From Pseudocoprococcus catus (GTDB lineage: Bacteria > Bacillota > Clostridia > Lachnospirales > Lachnospiraceae): a stretch of DNA of 64,000 bases. The notes beneath the pieces are model-generated. The model searched no databases and had not been told where the DNA came from. It saw only the letters and a list, made by a program, of their open reading frames with translations. How positions within the stretch are numbered: position 1 is the first letter of the stretch; every line of letters starts with the position of its first letter. The stretch is taken from contig NZ_JAAXCM010000021.1 in the NCBI RefSeq assembly GCF_019734885.1, positions 248,001 through 312,000 of the forward strand, in the 5' to 3' direction. Below are positions 43,758-52,236 of this stretch, one piece after another. Position numbers and translations under genes: made by a program.

Positions 43758-44556
43758 GGCATTGTCATATCCTTTTGTGCAGAGAGCCATTGCAGCAGGT
43801 GTGATGATTTCACTTTGTGCGGCTTTACTTGGTGTAATCCTTGTACTGAAGCAGTATTCACTGATCGGACATGGGCTTGGTGATGTGGGATTCGCATCCA
43901 CTTCACTGGCAGTTGCTCTGGGATTGCCGGTGATGGCCGTATCTATTCCGATTGTTGTTGTTGCAGCCTGCCTGATCATGTTTTGGTCACAGCGGTCCAA
44001 AACCGGCGGAGATACAGCAATAGGCATGGTGGCAACAGGCGCTTTGTCCATTGGTGTTATTATTACAGCGATGAGCAGCGGTTTTAATGTCGATGTGAAT
44101 GGCTACATGTTCGGCAGTATTTTGGCGATGAGCAGGGATGATGTTGTTTTTAGTGTTGTTCTTTCTATTGTCATTTTGGTGCTTTTTATCTTGTTTTACA
44201 ATCGATTATTTCTGATTACTTTCGATGAGAATTTTGCGAAAGCGAGCGGCATAAATGTTGGCTTTTACCAGTTCCTGATTGCGCTTCTTACAGCACTTAC
44301 AGTCGTCATGGGTATGAGAATGATGGGAAGTTTACTGATATCCAGCCTGATTATTTTTCCGGCAGTCATTGCACGTAAACTTGTCATCAGTTTTAAAGCA
44401 GTGGCTGTACTGTCTGTTTTTTTATCTGTGATCTGTTTTCTGGCAGGACTTGCTTTGTCATTTGAGATAAATTTGCCGACAGGTGCAAGTATTGTTATTA
44501 TCAATTTGCTTCTTCTTGTGACGGTGACGATTTTTAACAAATTGCGGGGCAAATAA
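43741..44556 (+). CDS. znuB: Metal ABC transporter, permease
   Basis: The membrane subunit of the zinc importer, 271 residues with seven to eight hydrophobic helices. It has the ABC-3 family features: PFVQRAIAAGVMISLCAALLG at the start by position, QYSLIGHGLGDVGFASTSLA near residues 37-56, and the C-terminal GMRMMGSLLISSLIIFPAVIA-like segment near residues 195-214. ATG 43741 follows GAGGAGGGAGG and lies inside the ATPase gene. The operon ends here, with no clear terminator. Confidence 0.92.
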   Translation: MTQLIEALSYPFVQRAIAAGVMISLCAALLGVILVLKQYSLIGHGLGDVGFASTSLAVALGLPVMAVSIPIVVVAACLIMFWSQRSKTGGDTAIGMVATGALSIGVIITAMSSGFNVDVNGYMFGSILAMSRDDVVFSVVLSIVILVLFILFYNRLFLITFDENFAKASGINVGFYQFLIALLTALTVVMGMRMMGSLLISSLIIFPAVIARKLVISFKAVAVLSVFLSVICFLAGLALSFEINLPTGASIVIINLLLLVTVTIFNKLRGK

Positions 44557-44663
44557 GCTAATTTGAGTACAAGTTATAAAAAAGTAAGATTTTTGTACTG
44601 GTATTTTATGGAGTGAGCTGTTAAGATATAGAAAGAAGAAACGCAACAGGAGGTTGAGGAAGC

Positions 44664-45683
44664 TTGAAGATTCTGTCTTTTGCGGTGCCTTGCTATAACT
44701 CGGAAGCTTATATGCGCAAGTGTATTGATTCATTGCTGCCGGGTGGTGAGGACGTAGAGATTATTATTGTAGATGATGGTTCCAGCGATGGCACAGCAGC
44801 CATTGCGGATGAATATGAGGTGAAGTACCCAGGGATCTGTCGTGCGATCCATCAGGAGAATGCGGGACACGGCGGTGCGGTCAATACGGGTATTGCCAAT
44901 GCCAGAGGCATGTATTTTAAAGTCGTAGATTCTGACGATTGGCTGGATACAGAGAGTTATAAAGTTGTATTGAACAGACTGAAGCAGTTCCGTCAGAATC
45001 GTAAGCGTGTAGATATGTTTATCTGTAATTATGTATATGAGCATGTGGAAGATGGAACTTCCCATACCATTGGTTATCATAGGGTGTTGCCGGAAGAGAA
45101 GATTTTCGGTTGGGATGAAGTGCGACGCTTCAGAATGGATCAGAATCTGCTGATGCATTCGGTTATTTACAGAACCAAGGTGTTAAGAGAAAGCGGACTT
45201 CAGCTTCCAAAGCATACATTTTATGTGGATAATCTGTTTGTCTATATACCGCTGCCATATGTTAAGACATTGTATTATTTGGACGTAGATCTTTACAGAT
45301 ATTTTATCGGGCGTAATGATCAGTCTGTCAATGAACGTGTGATGATCAGTCGTATTGATCAGCAGATTTATGTGAATAAGCTGATGATTGATGCCTATTG
45401 CCTTCCACAGGATGTGGCTAATAAGCATCTGGCAAGATATATGCTGAGCTATCTGGCGATGATCTGCTGTGTCACATCTATTATGCTTTTGATCTCAGGT
45501 ACATCGGAGAATCTTGAAAAACGTCGTGAATTATGGCAGTATTTCAAGAAGAAGTATCCGAGCATGTATTGGAGAGTGCGTCTTGGAGGCCGAGGTATTG
45601 TCAGCAATCCTCCGGGAGAGATTTCCTATGGTATTGTAGTACGATGCTATAGAATGGCACAGAAGATTTACAAGTTTAATTAA
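44664..45683 (+). CDS. Family 2 glycosyltransferase
   Basis: A 339-residue GT-A fold glycosyltransferase. The nucleotide-sugar domain shows SFAVPCYNSEAYMRKCIDSL at the start, IIIVDDGSSDGTAAIADEY near residues 33-51, QENAGHGGAVNTGIANARG near residues 65-83, and the DXD motif in VVDSDDWLD near residues 87-95. The C-terminus contains hydrophobic segments (MLSYLAMICCVTSIMLLI) suggesting membrane contact. It starts at TTG 44664 with AGGAGG 10 bases upstream. It acts in the synthesis of surface glycans or glycolipids; donor and acceptor are unknown. Confidence 0.88.
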   Translation: MKILSFAVPCYNSEAYMRKCIDSLLPGGEDVEIIIVDDGSSDGTAAIADEYEVKYPGICRAIHQENAGHGGAVNTGIANARGMYFKVVDSDDWLDTESYKVVLNRLKQFRQNRKRVDMFICNYVYEHVEDGTSHTIGYHRVLPEEKIFGWDEVRRFRMDQNLLMHSVIYRTKVLRESGLQLPKHTFYVDNLFVYIPLPYVKTLYYLDVDLYRYFIGRNDQSVNERVMISRIDQQIYVNKLMIDAYCLPQDVANKHLARYMLSYLAMICCVTSIMLLISGTSENLEKRRELWQYFKKKYPSMYWRVRLGGRGIVSNPPGEISYGIVVRCYRMAQKIYKFN

Positions 45684-45736
45684 GCTTTTGAGAGAAGCAT
45701 ACGAGGTTTTCGTATGAATGATTTGGGGGAATGAGG

Positions 45737-46411
45737 ATGCGTTGTCCGAATTGTGGTCAGCGACTTGCTGATGAAGCGAGAAAATGCCCTGTTTGCGGGA
45801 CAGTAATTGATGAGATTGTCAGAATCAATATTCCGGAGAAACAGGCAGAAGAGACAAAGATATCTTATGCCGGGGAGGATGTATCCGGGCAATCTTCCGA
45901 AACGGAGGAACATCATAGCTTTGAGACGGAGAATATAAAGGCTAAGCAGTGCTTTCCTGCAATGCCTATGAAGTGGTATAAGTTTTTGATCTATTTTTCC
46001 CTGATACTGACAGGATTATCCAATATGTATACAGGAGTGCAGGCAGTGATGGGCATGCAGTATGGAACAAAGGAGCAGTCAGCACAGGTTTACGCAGTCT
46101 ATCCGGGGCTGCACATATTAGATATTGTCTATGGTGTGCTGCTGATTATTTTAGGTGTTTTTGTATTTATTGTCCGACAGCAGCTGGCGGGATACAGGGC
46201 AAAGGGACCGAAGTATCTGCTGATTATGTACATTGCATCACTTGTGCTTGAGGTTTTCTATATTGGTGCCGGATCATTGCTCAGCGGTGTGAATCTGCTG
46301 ACATCATCGGAATCCAGTATCATGCTGATTTCAAGCATTCTTGTGTCCTTATTCATGATCGGGGCGAATAAGGTCTATTTTGATAAAAGGGCACATTTGT
46401 TCACGAGATAG
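45737..46411 (+). CDS. Zinc-ribbon membrane protein
   Basis: A 224-residue protein with an N-terminal zinc ribbon (CPNCGQRLADEARKCPVCG, four cysteines, residues 3-21), an acidic linker of about 50 residues, and then four hydrophobic segments from about residue 77 on (FLIYFSLILTGLSNMY, ILDIVYGVLLIILGVFVFIV and two more). This layout is common for uncharacterised membrane proteins of Clostridia. ATG 45737 is preferred because GGGGGA ends just before ATG 45731. A terminator follows. Confidence 0.75.
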   Translation: MRCPNCGQRLADEARKCPVCGTVIDEIVRINIPEKQAEETKISYAGEDVSGQSSETEEHHSFETENIKAKQCFPAMPMKWYKFLIYFSLILTGLSNMYTGVQAVMGMQYGTKEQSAQVYAVYPGLHILDIVYGVLLIILGVFVFIVRQQLAGYRAKGPKYLLIMYIASLVLEVFYIGAGSLLSGVNLLTSSESSIMLISSILVSLFMIGANKVYFDKRAHLFTR

Positions 46412-46443
46412 AATGCAGATTTTGAATAGAAGGACATTCAATG

Positions 46444-46480
46444 GGGACTGGCGGATAGATACCGTCAGTTCCTGTTTTTA
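46444..46480 (+). terminator. Intrinsic terminator after the zinc-ribbon gene
   Basis: GGGACTGGCGG pairs with CCGTCAGTTCC (wobbles included) and is followed by TGTTTTTAT. It isolates mreB, whose promoter probably includes TATAAT at 46520-46525. Confidence 0.75.
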
Positions 46481-46562
46481 TGTATAGAAAAAATCAGTGG
46501 TAATTTGAAAAAAATACGTTATAATAAATAGAGATGTCAACGGGTAAAGAAAGGGGAAGCAT

Positions 46563-47558
46563 ATGGCAGGTTCAGATATAGGAATTGATTTGGGTACAGC
46601 CAGTGTCCTTGTCTACGTAAGAGGCAAGGGTGTCGTACTGAAGGAACCTTCAGTTGTGGCTTATGATAAAGATACAAACGAGATAAAGGCCATTGGTGAG
46701 GAGGCCCGTCAGATGATGGGAAGGACACCGGGAAATATTGCGGCAGTCAGACCGCTGCGCCAGGGAGTTATCTCTGATTATACAATTACAGAAAAGATGC
46801 TGCGTTATTTTATACAGAAGGCTATGGGAAGAAAGACACTGAAACGGCCGAGAGTCTGCATCGGTGTTCCAAGCGGGGTCACTGAGGTAGAGAAGAATGC
46901 AGTATGGCAGGCGGCACTTGAAGCAGGTGCCAGGGATGTGATTATTATTGAAGAGCCAATTGCAGCAGCTTTGGGATCTGGTATTGATATATCCAGACCA
47001 TGCGGCAATATGATTATTGATATCGGAGGCGGAACAACGGATATTGCGGTGATTTCTCTTGGAGATACAGTTATCAGTCATTCGCTGAAGCTGGCCGGAG
47101 ATGACTTTGATGCAGCAATTATCCGGTATCTCAGAAAGAAGCATAACTTGCTTGTGGGAGATCGTACAGCCGAGGATGTGAAGATCAGGATCGGTGGTGT
47201 TTATGAGCGTGTGAGTCCATTGAGTATGCAGGTGAAGGGGCGGGATCTCGTGACAGGTCTTCCGAAAACTGTAGAAGTCAGCAGTACAGAAATGCTGGAA
47301 GCATTCAGAGAAATTATTCTTCAGATCCTTGAAGTCATCCATCAGGTGTTGGAAGAAACGCCTCCTGAGCTGGCTGCGGATATTGCAACAAGAGGTATTT
47401 TGCTGACGGGTGGCGGCAGTATGCTCTTTGGTATGGATGAACTGATTCAGGAGACAACAGGTATCCAGACAACGGCAGTGGATGACCCAATTTCTGCTGT
47501 TGCCATTGGGACAGGCCGTTATACAGAATTTATTGAAGGAAAACAGACAAAAGCCTGA
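46563..47558 (+). CDS. mreB: MreB/Mbl-like rod shape protein
   Basis: A bacterial actin that organises lateral wall synthesis under the membrane. The 331-residue protein has the nucleotide loops IGIDLGTASVLVYVRGKG (phosphate 1, residues 6-23), IIDIGGGTTDIAVISLG (phosphate 2, near residues 142-158) and LTGGGSMLFGMDEL (adenosine motif). RPLRQGVISDYTITEKML is the second conserved block. mreC, mreD and other shape genes are not adjacent; a solitary mreB/mbl copy is usual for additional paralogs. A 44-codon frame and recD2 follow. Confidence 0.92.
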   Translation: MAGSDIGIDLGTASVLVYVRGKGVVLKEPSVVAYDKDTNEIKAIGEEARQMMGRTPGNIAAVRPLRQGVISDYTITEKMLRYFIQKAMGRKTLKRPRVCIGVPSGVTEVEKNAVWQAALEAGARDVIIIEEPIAAALGSGIDISRPCGNMIIDIGGGTTDIAVISLGDTVISHSLKLAGDDFDAAIIRYLRKKHNLLVGDRTAEDVKIRIGGVYERVSPLSMQVKGRDLVTGLPKTVEVSSTEMLEAFREIILQILEVIHQVLEETPPELAADIATRGILLTGGGSMLFGMDELIQETTGIQTTAVDDPISAVAIGTGRYTEFIEGKQTKA

Positions 47559-47572
47559 TAAAAGAAGATAAA

Positions 47573-47707
47573 ATGGCGGATCAGATACTGTGCGGAGGGC
47601 AGGTGTTTGATTCGCTATTCTATTCTTTGGGTGATGACTGTGAAACGATGCGGACAAGTTTGATATTGAAAATAAATAGTCTGCAGCATAGTGAAAAGGG
47701 TGAGTAA
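47573..47707 (+). CDS. Possible 44-residue protein between mreB and recD2
   Basis: The frame ATG 47573 to TAA 47705-47707 encodes 44 residues, beginning MADQILCGGQVFDSLFYSLG, and stops exactly one base before the ATG of recD2. The AGAAG ribosome site is weak. The exact abutment suggests translational coupling with recD2, but the frame could also be chance. No domain is recognised; the hydrophobic, Cys-containing N-terminus is unlike its neighbours. Confidence 0.4.
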   Translation: MADQILCGGQVFDSLFYSLGDDCETMRTSLILKINSLQHSEKGE

Positions 47708-49930
47708 ATGGAAAGTATACAGGGACTTGTAGAGCATATTGTTTACCATAATGATACAAATGGGTATACTGTTTTTTCCATGATGTGTCAGGGAGAGGAG
47801 ATTGTCTGCGTAGGAACTGCCACATCGTTGGATGAGGGAGAATATCTCAAGGCAGAAGGTGAATATATTGAACATCAGGTATATGGACGCCAGTTCAAAG
47901 TCAGTACAATGAGTGTTGAGATCCCGGAGGATGAATACTCGATTGAACGTTATCTTGGCTCCGGAGCGATCAAGGGTGTCGGGCCGTCATTGGCAGCGAG
48001 GATTGTGAAAAAGTTTAAGAAAGATACTTTCAGGATTATTGAAGAAGAGCCGGAAAGGCTGGCAGAGATTAAAGGCATCAGTGAGCGGAAAGCCCGAGAA
48101 ATCTATCAGCAGTTTCATGAAAAGCAGGATTTGCGTCAGGCAATGATGTTCCTGGCAAAGTACGGGATTACAACAACACTCGCATTGAGGATCTACAAAC
48201 AGTATGGGGAGGAAATGTATCGGATTATTCAGGAGAATCCCTATCGGTTGGCAGATGATATGAATGGAATCGGTTTTAAGCTGGCGGACGAGATTGCCAA
48301 AAAGGCCGGTATTGGTTCTCATTCGGATTTTCGAATCAGAAGTGGTGTTATTTATATGCTGCAGCAGGGAACATTATCAGGCCATACCTATATTCCTGCA
48401 CAGCTTCTGATCCGGAAGACGGCAGAGATGCTGGAAGTAGAGGAAGAGTCAGTGGAACAGCTGCTTCAGAGCCTTCAGATGGACCACAAGATTGTTGTGA
48501 AGAAAATTGATGACCAGCCGGTAGTCTATGGGGCCTCTCTTTATCGTTTGGAACTTGAGACAGCGGGAATGCTCAGAAATCTTGGCATTGATTATGGTGT
48601 AGATGAAAAAGAAGTGACCAAAATGCTGGATCGAATTGAAAAAAAAGAAGGCATTGTTCTGGATGGACATCAGCGGGAAGCAGTTTTTGAAGCTGCAGGA
48701 AGTGGTGTTTTGATCATTACCGGTGGCCCGGGTACCGGCAAAACAACAACAATCAACGCCATTATTAAATATTTGGAATATGAGGGGATGGAGATGCGTC
48801 TGGCGGCACCGACGGGCAGGGCGGCGAAGAGAATGTCAGAGGCAACAGGCCGTGAAGCCCAGACGATTCACCGGATGTTAGAAGTCTCCGGAGGGCCGGA
48901 GGATGACAGGATCAGGACACAATTTGAGCGCAACCAGGAGAATCCTCTGGAAACAGATGTTGTGATCATAGATGAGATGTCCATGGTTGATATTTATCTG
49001 ATGAATGCCCTTTTGAAGGCAATTGCTGTTGGTACGAAACTGATACTTGTGGGAGATGTTAACCAGCTGCCAAGTGTTGGCCCGGGCAATGTTTTGAAAG
49101 ATATCATTGATTCTTCATGCTTTCATGTAGTGCGCTTAACAAAAATTTTCCGTCAGGCATTGGAAAGCGACATTGTCAGGAATGCCCATTTGATCAATGA
49201 GGGAAGACAGATTGAGCTGTCCAACAAAAGTCAGGATTTCTTTTGCCTGAAGCGATATGATGTTCAGCAGATTCTTGGTGTGATGGTGCTTCTGATTCGT
49301 GATAAACTGCCGAAGTTTGTCAATGCAAGGTCTTATGATATTCAGGTGCTGACACCCATGCGGAAGGGGGAATTGGGCGTAGAAAGGCTCAATGTCGTGC
49401 TTCAGCATTATCTGAATCCGCCGTCACCGGATAAAAAGGAACGGGAATTCCATCAGGGTGTGATCAGAGAAGGCGATAAGGTCATGCAGATCAAGAACAA
49501 TTATCAAATTGAATGGGAGATATTAGGCCATTATAATTTACCTTTAGATAAGGGTGTCGGCGTATTTAACGGTGATACAGGTATTGTTCGGGAAATCAAT
49601 CACTTTGCAGAACAGCTGGTGGTAGAATTTGATGAAGGTAAACGTGTGACATATGGGTTTACACAATTGGATGAATTGGAACTGGCATATGCCATTACAA
49701 TCCACAAATCTCAGGGAAGTGAATATCCGGCAGTGATCATGCCGCTGCTGTCAGGGCCAAGAATGCTTTTTAACAGAAATATTCTTTACACAGCAGTGAC
49801 AAGGGCGAAAAAGTGTGTTGCCATTGTGGGTGATGAGCACACAGTTCGACATATGATCGAGAATGAAAAACAGCAGAAACGGTATACATCTCTTGATTTA
49901 CGCATAAAAGAGATGCATCAGCTGCAGTGA
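47708..49930 (+). CDS. recD2: RecD2-type ATP-dependent DNA helicase
   Basis: A 740-residue 5'-3' helicase of superfamily 1B that functions without RecBC in genome maintenance. It has an N-terminal OB-like region, helix-hairpin-helix units (LGSGAIKGVGPSLAARIV near residues 80-97; EINGIGFKLADEIAKKAG-like near residues 178-195), the P-loop IITGGPGTGKTTTINAI near residues 336-352, motif II VVIIDEMSMVD, and the C-terminal UvrD-like block AYAITIHKSQGSEYPAVI. All helicase motifs are intact. Confidence 0.94.
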   Translation: MESIQGLVEHIVYHNDTNGYTVFSMMCQGEEIVCVGTATSLDEGEYLKAEGEYIEHQVYGRQFKVSTMSVEIPEDEYSIERYLGSGAIKGVGPSLAARIVKKFKKDTFRIIEEEPERLAEIKGISERKAREIYQQFHEKQDLRQAMMFLAKYGITTTLALRIYKQYGEEMYRIIQENPYRLADDMNGIGFKLADEIAKKAGIGSHSDFRIRSGVIYMLQQGTLSGHTYIPAQLLIRKTAEMLEVEEESVEQLLQSLQMDHKIVVKKIDDQPVVYGASLYRLELETAGMLRNLGIDYGVDEKEVTKMLDRIEKKEGIVLDGHQREAVFEAAGSGVLIITGGPGTGKTTTINAIIKYLEYEGMEMRLAAPTGRAAKRMSEATGREAQTIHRMLEVSGGPEDDRIRTQFERNQENPLETDVVIIDEMSMVDIYLMNALLKAIAVGTKLILVGDVNQLPSVGPGNVLKDIIDSSCFHVVRLTKIFRQALESDIVRNAHLINEGRQIELSNKSQDFFCLKRYDVQQILGVMVLLIRDKLPKFVNARSYDIQVLTPMRKGELGVERLNVVLQHYLNPPSPDKKEREFHQGVIREGDKVMQIKNNYQIEWEILGHYNLPLDKGVGVFNGDTGIVREINHFAEQLVVEFDEGKRVTYGFTQLDELELAYAITIHKSQGSEYPAVIMPLLSGPRMLFNRNILYTAVTRAKKCVAIVGDEHTVRHMIENEKQQKRYTSLDLRIKEMHQLQ

Positions 49931-50071
49931 CTTCAATTTTTCTGTAAAAAATAGTAAAATTTTGAAAAAACTTTTTAATTGCTGTCACATTATGACAAAC
50001 AAAACCGTATAAATAGTGTAAGGCGGTTCAAAAGAACGCCGGTTAAAATATTTCTGGGAGGGGGCTGCAAT

Positions 50072-51058
50072 ATGCATGAAGAAACTGGAGGACCGAAGAA
50101 CAGCCATACAACAGACGCAGATCAGAATAATCGTCAGGCAGAGTCGAAAGAGTATGGCGAAGAGATTGAGCTGCAGGATGAAACGATACGTAAGATTCTG
50201 ATGATGTTCGATCAGCAAATTCTTTGTGAAACCTTTGATGAAGAAGATACTGTATCAGAGTTGGACGGATCACCGGATTTTTCACAGGCATTTAAGGACA
50301 GAATGCGTACAATGGTTGCCGAAAAATTTGGACAGGAAGCGGCCGAAGATTTTATTGACAGGACAAGTTATATGTACGAGGAGGCTTCACCGGAGGTAAA
50401 AACGGCAGAAAGAATGTCTCAAAACCAATGTGCCGAGTTGGCCTTAGAAGTTTTGTCAGATGCTGAAGAATCAACAGAAACAGAGATAATCTCTCAATTC
50501 CGTAAAATGTCAGGAAGAACAGGGAATTTTATGAAATGGCTTGTTCGAGCAGCTGCAGTGATGCTTGCAGTGCTGACAGTATTCACAGTGCATAAAGTTG
50601 GTTGTGTACAGGCGATAGGCTTACCCGGAGTGGATTCAGATTTGGAGACAGCTGTGGAGTATTCTAAAATCGGCTCATTAAAAGATGTTATATCTCAGCT
50701 TGATTATACGAATTATCCGCAGAAACTGGAGCAAATTAGTATACCTGCAAAAGTACCGGATGGATTCAAAGAGCTGAACAGAGAACAGGCTTCTGTATTT
50801 ATTAATATTTTTTATGAAAATTCCGCGAAGCAGTGGTATCAATATCAGCAGACAACAGTCGGATCAAGTTCATTCATTGATACGGAAGAGGGAGATTGGG
50901 AAGATGTGGATGTCGGCCAATGGACGGGAGCTTATAACAGCAAAGGAGACACGGGTAATCTTTGGTGGTTTGACTATAATTATGCTTACCAATTACAGGG
51001 AGATTTATCCAAAGAAGAAATGATTGAGATAGCAGAGTCTTTAGTCAGAGAAAAATAG
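50072..51058 (+). CDS. Membrane protein with C-terminal DUF4367 domain
   Basis: A 328-residue single-pass protein. The N-terminal 150 residues are acidic and helical and would be cytoplasmic; a membrane helix follows (MKWLVRAAAVMLAVLTVFTV, about residues 150-170); the outer part ends in a DUF4367 domain (YNYAYQLQGDLSKEEMIEIAESL). This is the layout of anti-sigma-like proteins, yet no sigma factor gene is next to it. ATG 50072 follows GGGAGGGGG. It is followed after 11 bases by a small secreted protein, which is probably co-transcribed. Confidence 0.78.
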   Translation: MHEETGGPKNSHTTDADQNNRQAESKEYGEEIELQDETIRKILMMFDQQILCETFDEEDTVSELDGSPDFSQAFKDRMRTMVAEKFGQEAAEDFIDRTSYMYEEASPEVKTAERMSQNQCAELALEVLSDAEESTETEIISQFRKMSGRTGNFMKWLVRAAAVMLAVLTVFTVHKVGCVQAIGLPGVDSDLETAVEYSKIGSLKDVISQLDYTNYPQKLEQISIPAKVPDGFKELNREQASVFINIFYENSAKQWYQYQQTTVGSSSFIDTEEGDWEDVDVGQWTGAYNSKGDTGNLWWFDYNYAYQLQGDLSKEEMIEIAESLVREK

Positions 51059-51069
51059 GGGGATAATTT

Positions 51070-51543
51070 ATGAAAAGATTAATTGCATTTGTAATGATGA
51101 TAGCCGTTTGTATGAGTTTATTGATTTTTCCAGCCTTGGCGGATGATGACTATCCGGAAGTTGGCTTTGATTTCGAGGCTTTTGAAGCACAGGAGAAAAT
51201 CGATGGACAGCCGAATATGGCGCGATGGAAATATACATCTTCTACATCTCAGGATTTGGAAGTTTATAAAAAAGAAGCAACGGCAGCAGCAAATGTTACG
51301 GGATACAGAGACAAAGTAACAAAAATAGTCATTTATATGTACATTCAGCAGCTGAAAGATGGTAAATGGCATACGCTTGATTCCCATCGATACTCATTTG
51401 ACAATTGGCATGCATCAAAGGAAATAACATATTCACCGTGTCCACATGGTTATACCTATCGTTTGAAGTGCAGCTATTATGTTTATTCAAACGGTTATTA
51501 TGACAATATTGATGCCACAACGGCTAATTTTGTTTACAAGTAG
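51070..51543 (+). CDS. Small secreted protein of unknown function
   Basis: A 157-residue protein with a clear signal peptide (MKRLIAFVMMIAVCMSLLIF, cleavage after PALA near residue 24). The mature part is rich in Tyr, aromatic strand patterns and charged residues (VIYMYIQQLKDGKWHTLDSH, then YRLKCSYYVYSNGYYDN), resembling a beta-sandwich. No known domain is recognised. It is 11 bases after the DUF4367 gene, so both may belong to one surface or stress system. A terminator follows. Confidence 0.7.
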   Translation: MKRLIAFVMMIAVCMSLLIFPALADDDYPEVGFDFEAFEAQEKIDGQPNMARWKYTSSTSQDLEVYKKEATAAANVTGYRDKVTKIVIYMYIQQLKDGKWHTLDSHRYSFDNWHASKEITYSPCPHGYTYRLKCSYYVYSNGYYDNIDATTANFVYK

Positions 51544-51574
51544 ATCCTTTTTCAAACCTCATTTATAGAAGGAT

Positions 51575-51624
51575 GCCCGGGGCTTTCAGACAGAAGTCAT
51601 GAAAGCTGCCGGGCAATTTTTATG
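51575..51624 (+). terminator. Intrinsic terminator after the small secreted protein gene
   Basis: GCCCGG and CTTTCA pair with TGAAAG and CCGGGC around an 11-base loop, followed by AATTTTTAT. It does not have a U-run on the minus strand, so minus-strand transcripts from 51946 may read through it. Confidence 0.7.
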
Positions 51625-51945
51625 TCGAAGGATAATAATTGCGAGGGTAAAATCATAGGTGTATACTGGGAGCAGCCCCGTAATACATAGAGGAGTGCAG
51701 AATAGGATCTGCTTAATTTATCTTATAACACAATAAAGCCGCGTACAACTGTTGGCGTTAGTCGTACACAGCTTTATTGTGTGTTATATTATTTATAGGG
51801 AGGATGATTATCTGCTGGATGGGTGCCAACAGGTAGTCATTAGTATAGCAGGATGAGGAACAATGTTATGCACCCCGTCCCGGAGAAGATCGGGTAGGCG
51901 AATGTGGTTCAAGCATTCTGAATTATCTTCTCACCTATATATTAA
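51622..51945 (-). ncRNA. Candidate sigma-54-driven structured RNA
   Basis: The region downstream of the minus-strand sigma-54 promoter has no reading frame over about 16 codons that looks coding. It holds nested inverted repeats: GAGAAGAT/ATCTTCTC (51883-51890 and 51925-51932) around GAATG/CATTC (51900-51904 and 51914-51918); GGGTGC/GCACCC (51821-51826 and 51870-51875); and a 21-bp hairpin (51729-51781) with an 11-base loop. In that hairpin three pairs are G-U on the minus strand and A-C mismatches on the plus strand, which favours minus-strand RNA. The end is not defined. A short-peptide transcript remains possible. Confidence 0.35.
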
Positions 51946-51961
51946 AGCAAGCGGTGTGCCA
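51946..51961 (-). promoter_or_regulatory. Exact sigma-54 (-24/-12) promoter
   Basis: Read on the minus strand, TGGCAC, five bases (ACCGC) and TTGCT match the sigma-54 consensus exactly. Transcription would start near 51935 and run toward the small secreted protein gene. Three 17-bp repeats 95-209 bases upstream are suitable enhancer sites, and the sigma-54 activator gene lies beyond them. Confidence 0.72.
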
Positions 51962-52006
51962 ACTCAAAACAATGCCAAATAAGGCCGGATTTGCTGAATT
52001 TAGCAT

Positions 52007-52025
52007 GCAAAGGGGGGGGCTTTGC
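52007..52025. repeat. Eight-G tract inside a short inverted repeat
   Basis: GCAAAG (52007-52012) and CTTTGC (52020-52025) flank a run of eight G (52012-52019). It lies between the sigma-54 promoter and the enhancer-like repeats, so slippage here would change their spacing. Together with the promoter, repeats and candidate RNA it fills most of the 693-base gap 51544-52236. Confidence 0.5.
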
Positions 52026-52055
52026 GTAAAAATCGGGTTTTCAGACAAAAGAGCA

Positions 52056-52170
52056 TGTCTATAAAATATACATATGAAATCAGAAAATTAAGAAAATATT
52101 GTAAAATATGGGAAAATAAGTGTCTATAAAATATACACATATCGAAGGATGAATGTACATTTTATAGACA
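52056..52170. promoter_or_regulatory. Three copies of a 17-bp dyad (candidate enhancer sites)
   Basis: TGTCTATAAAATATACA occurs at 52056-52072 and 52121-52137, and as the inverted form TGTACATTTTATAGACA at 52154-52170. The shared dyad is TGT-N-TAT-N3-ATA-N-ACA. Start-to-start distances are 65 and 33 bases, near whole helical turns, which would put the sites on one face. They lie 95-209 bases upstream of the sigma-54 promoter, the usual range for enhancers bound by such activators. Confidence 0.6.
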
Positions 52171-52236
52171 TAAAGACAGACAGTAAACGAAATTACTGAA
52201 AGACAGGATGTGTACCAAAAAAAGAACATTATAAAT

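Noticed and set aside
46650-47825. A 391-codon open frame on the minus strand
   Set aside because: It is antisense to mreB, runs across the start of recD2, is Cys/His-rich without domain pattern, and reflects codon bias of the plus-strand genes.
51801-51843. Short plus-strand frame MIICWMGANR after GGGAGG, considered as a leader peptide
   Set aside because: Only ten codons with no downstream gene on the plus strand to regulate; hairpin pairing favours the minus strand here.
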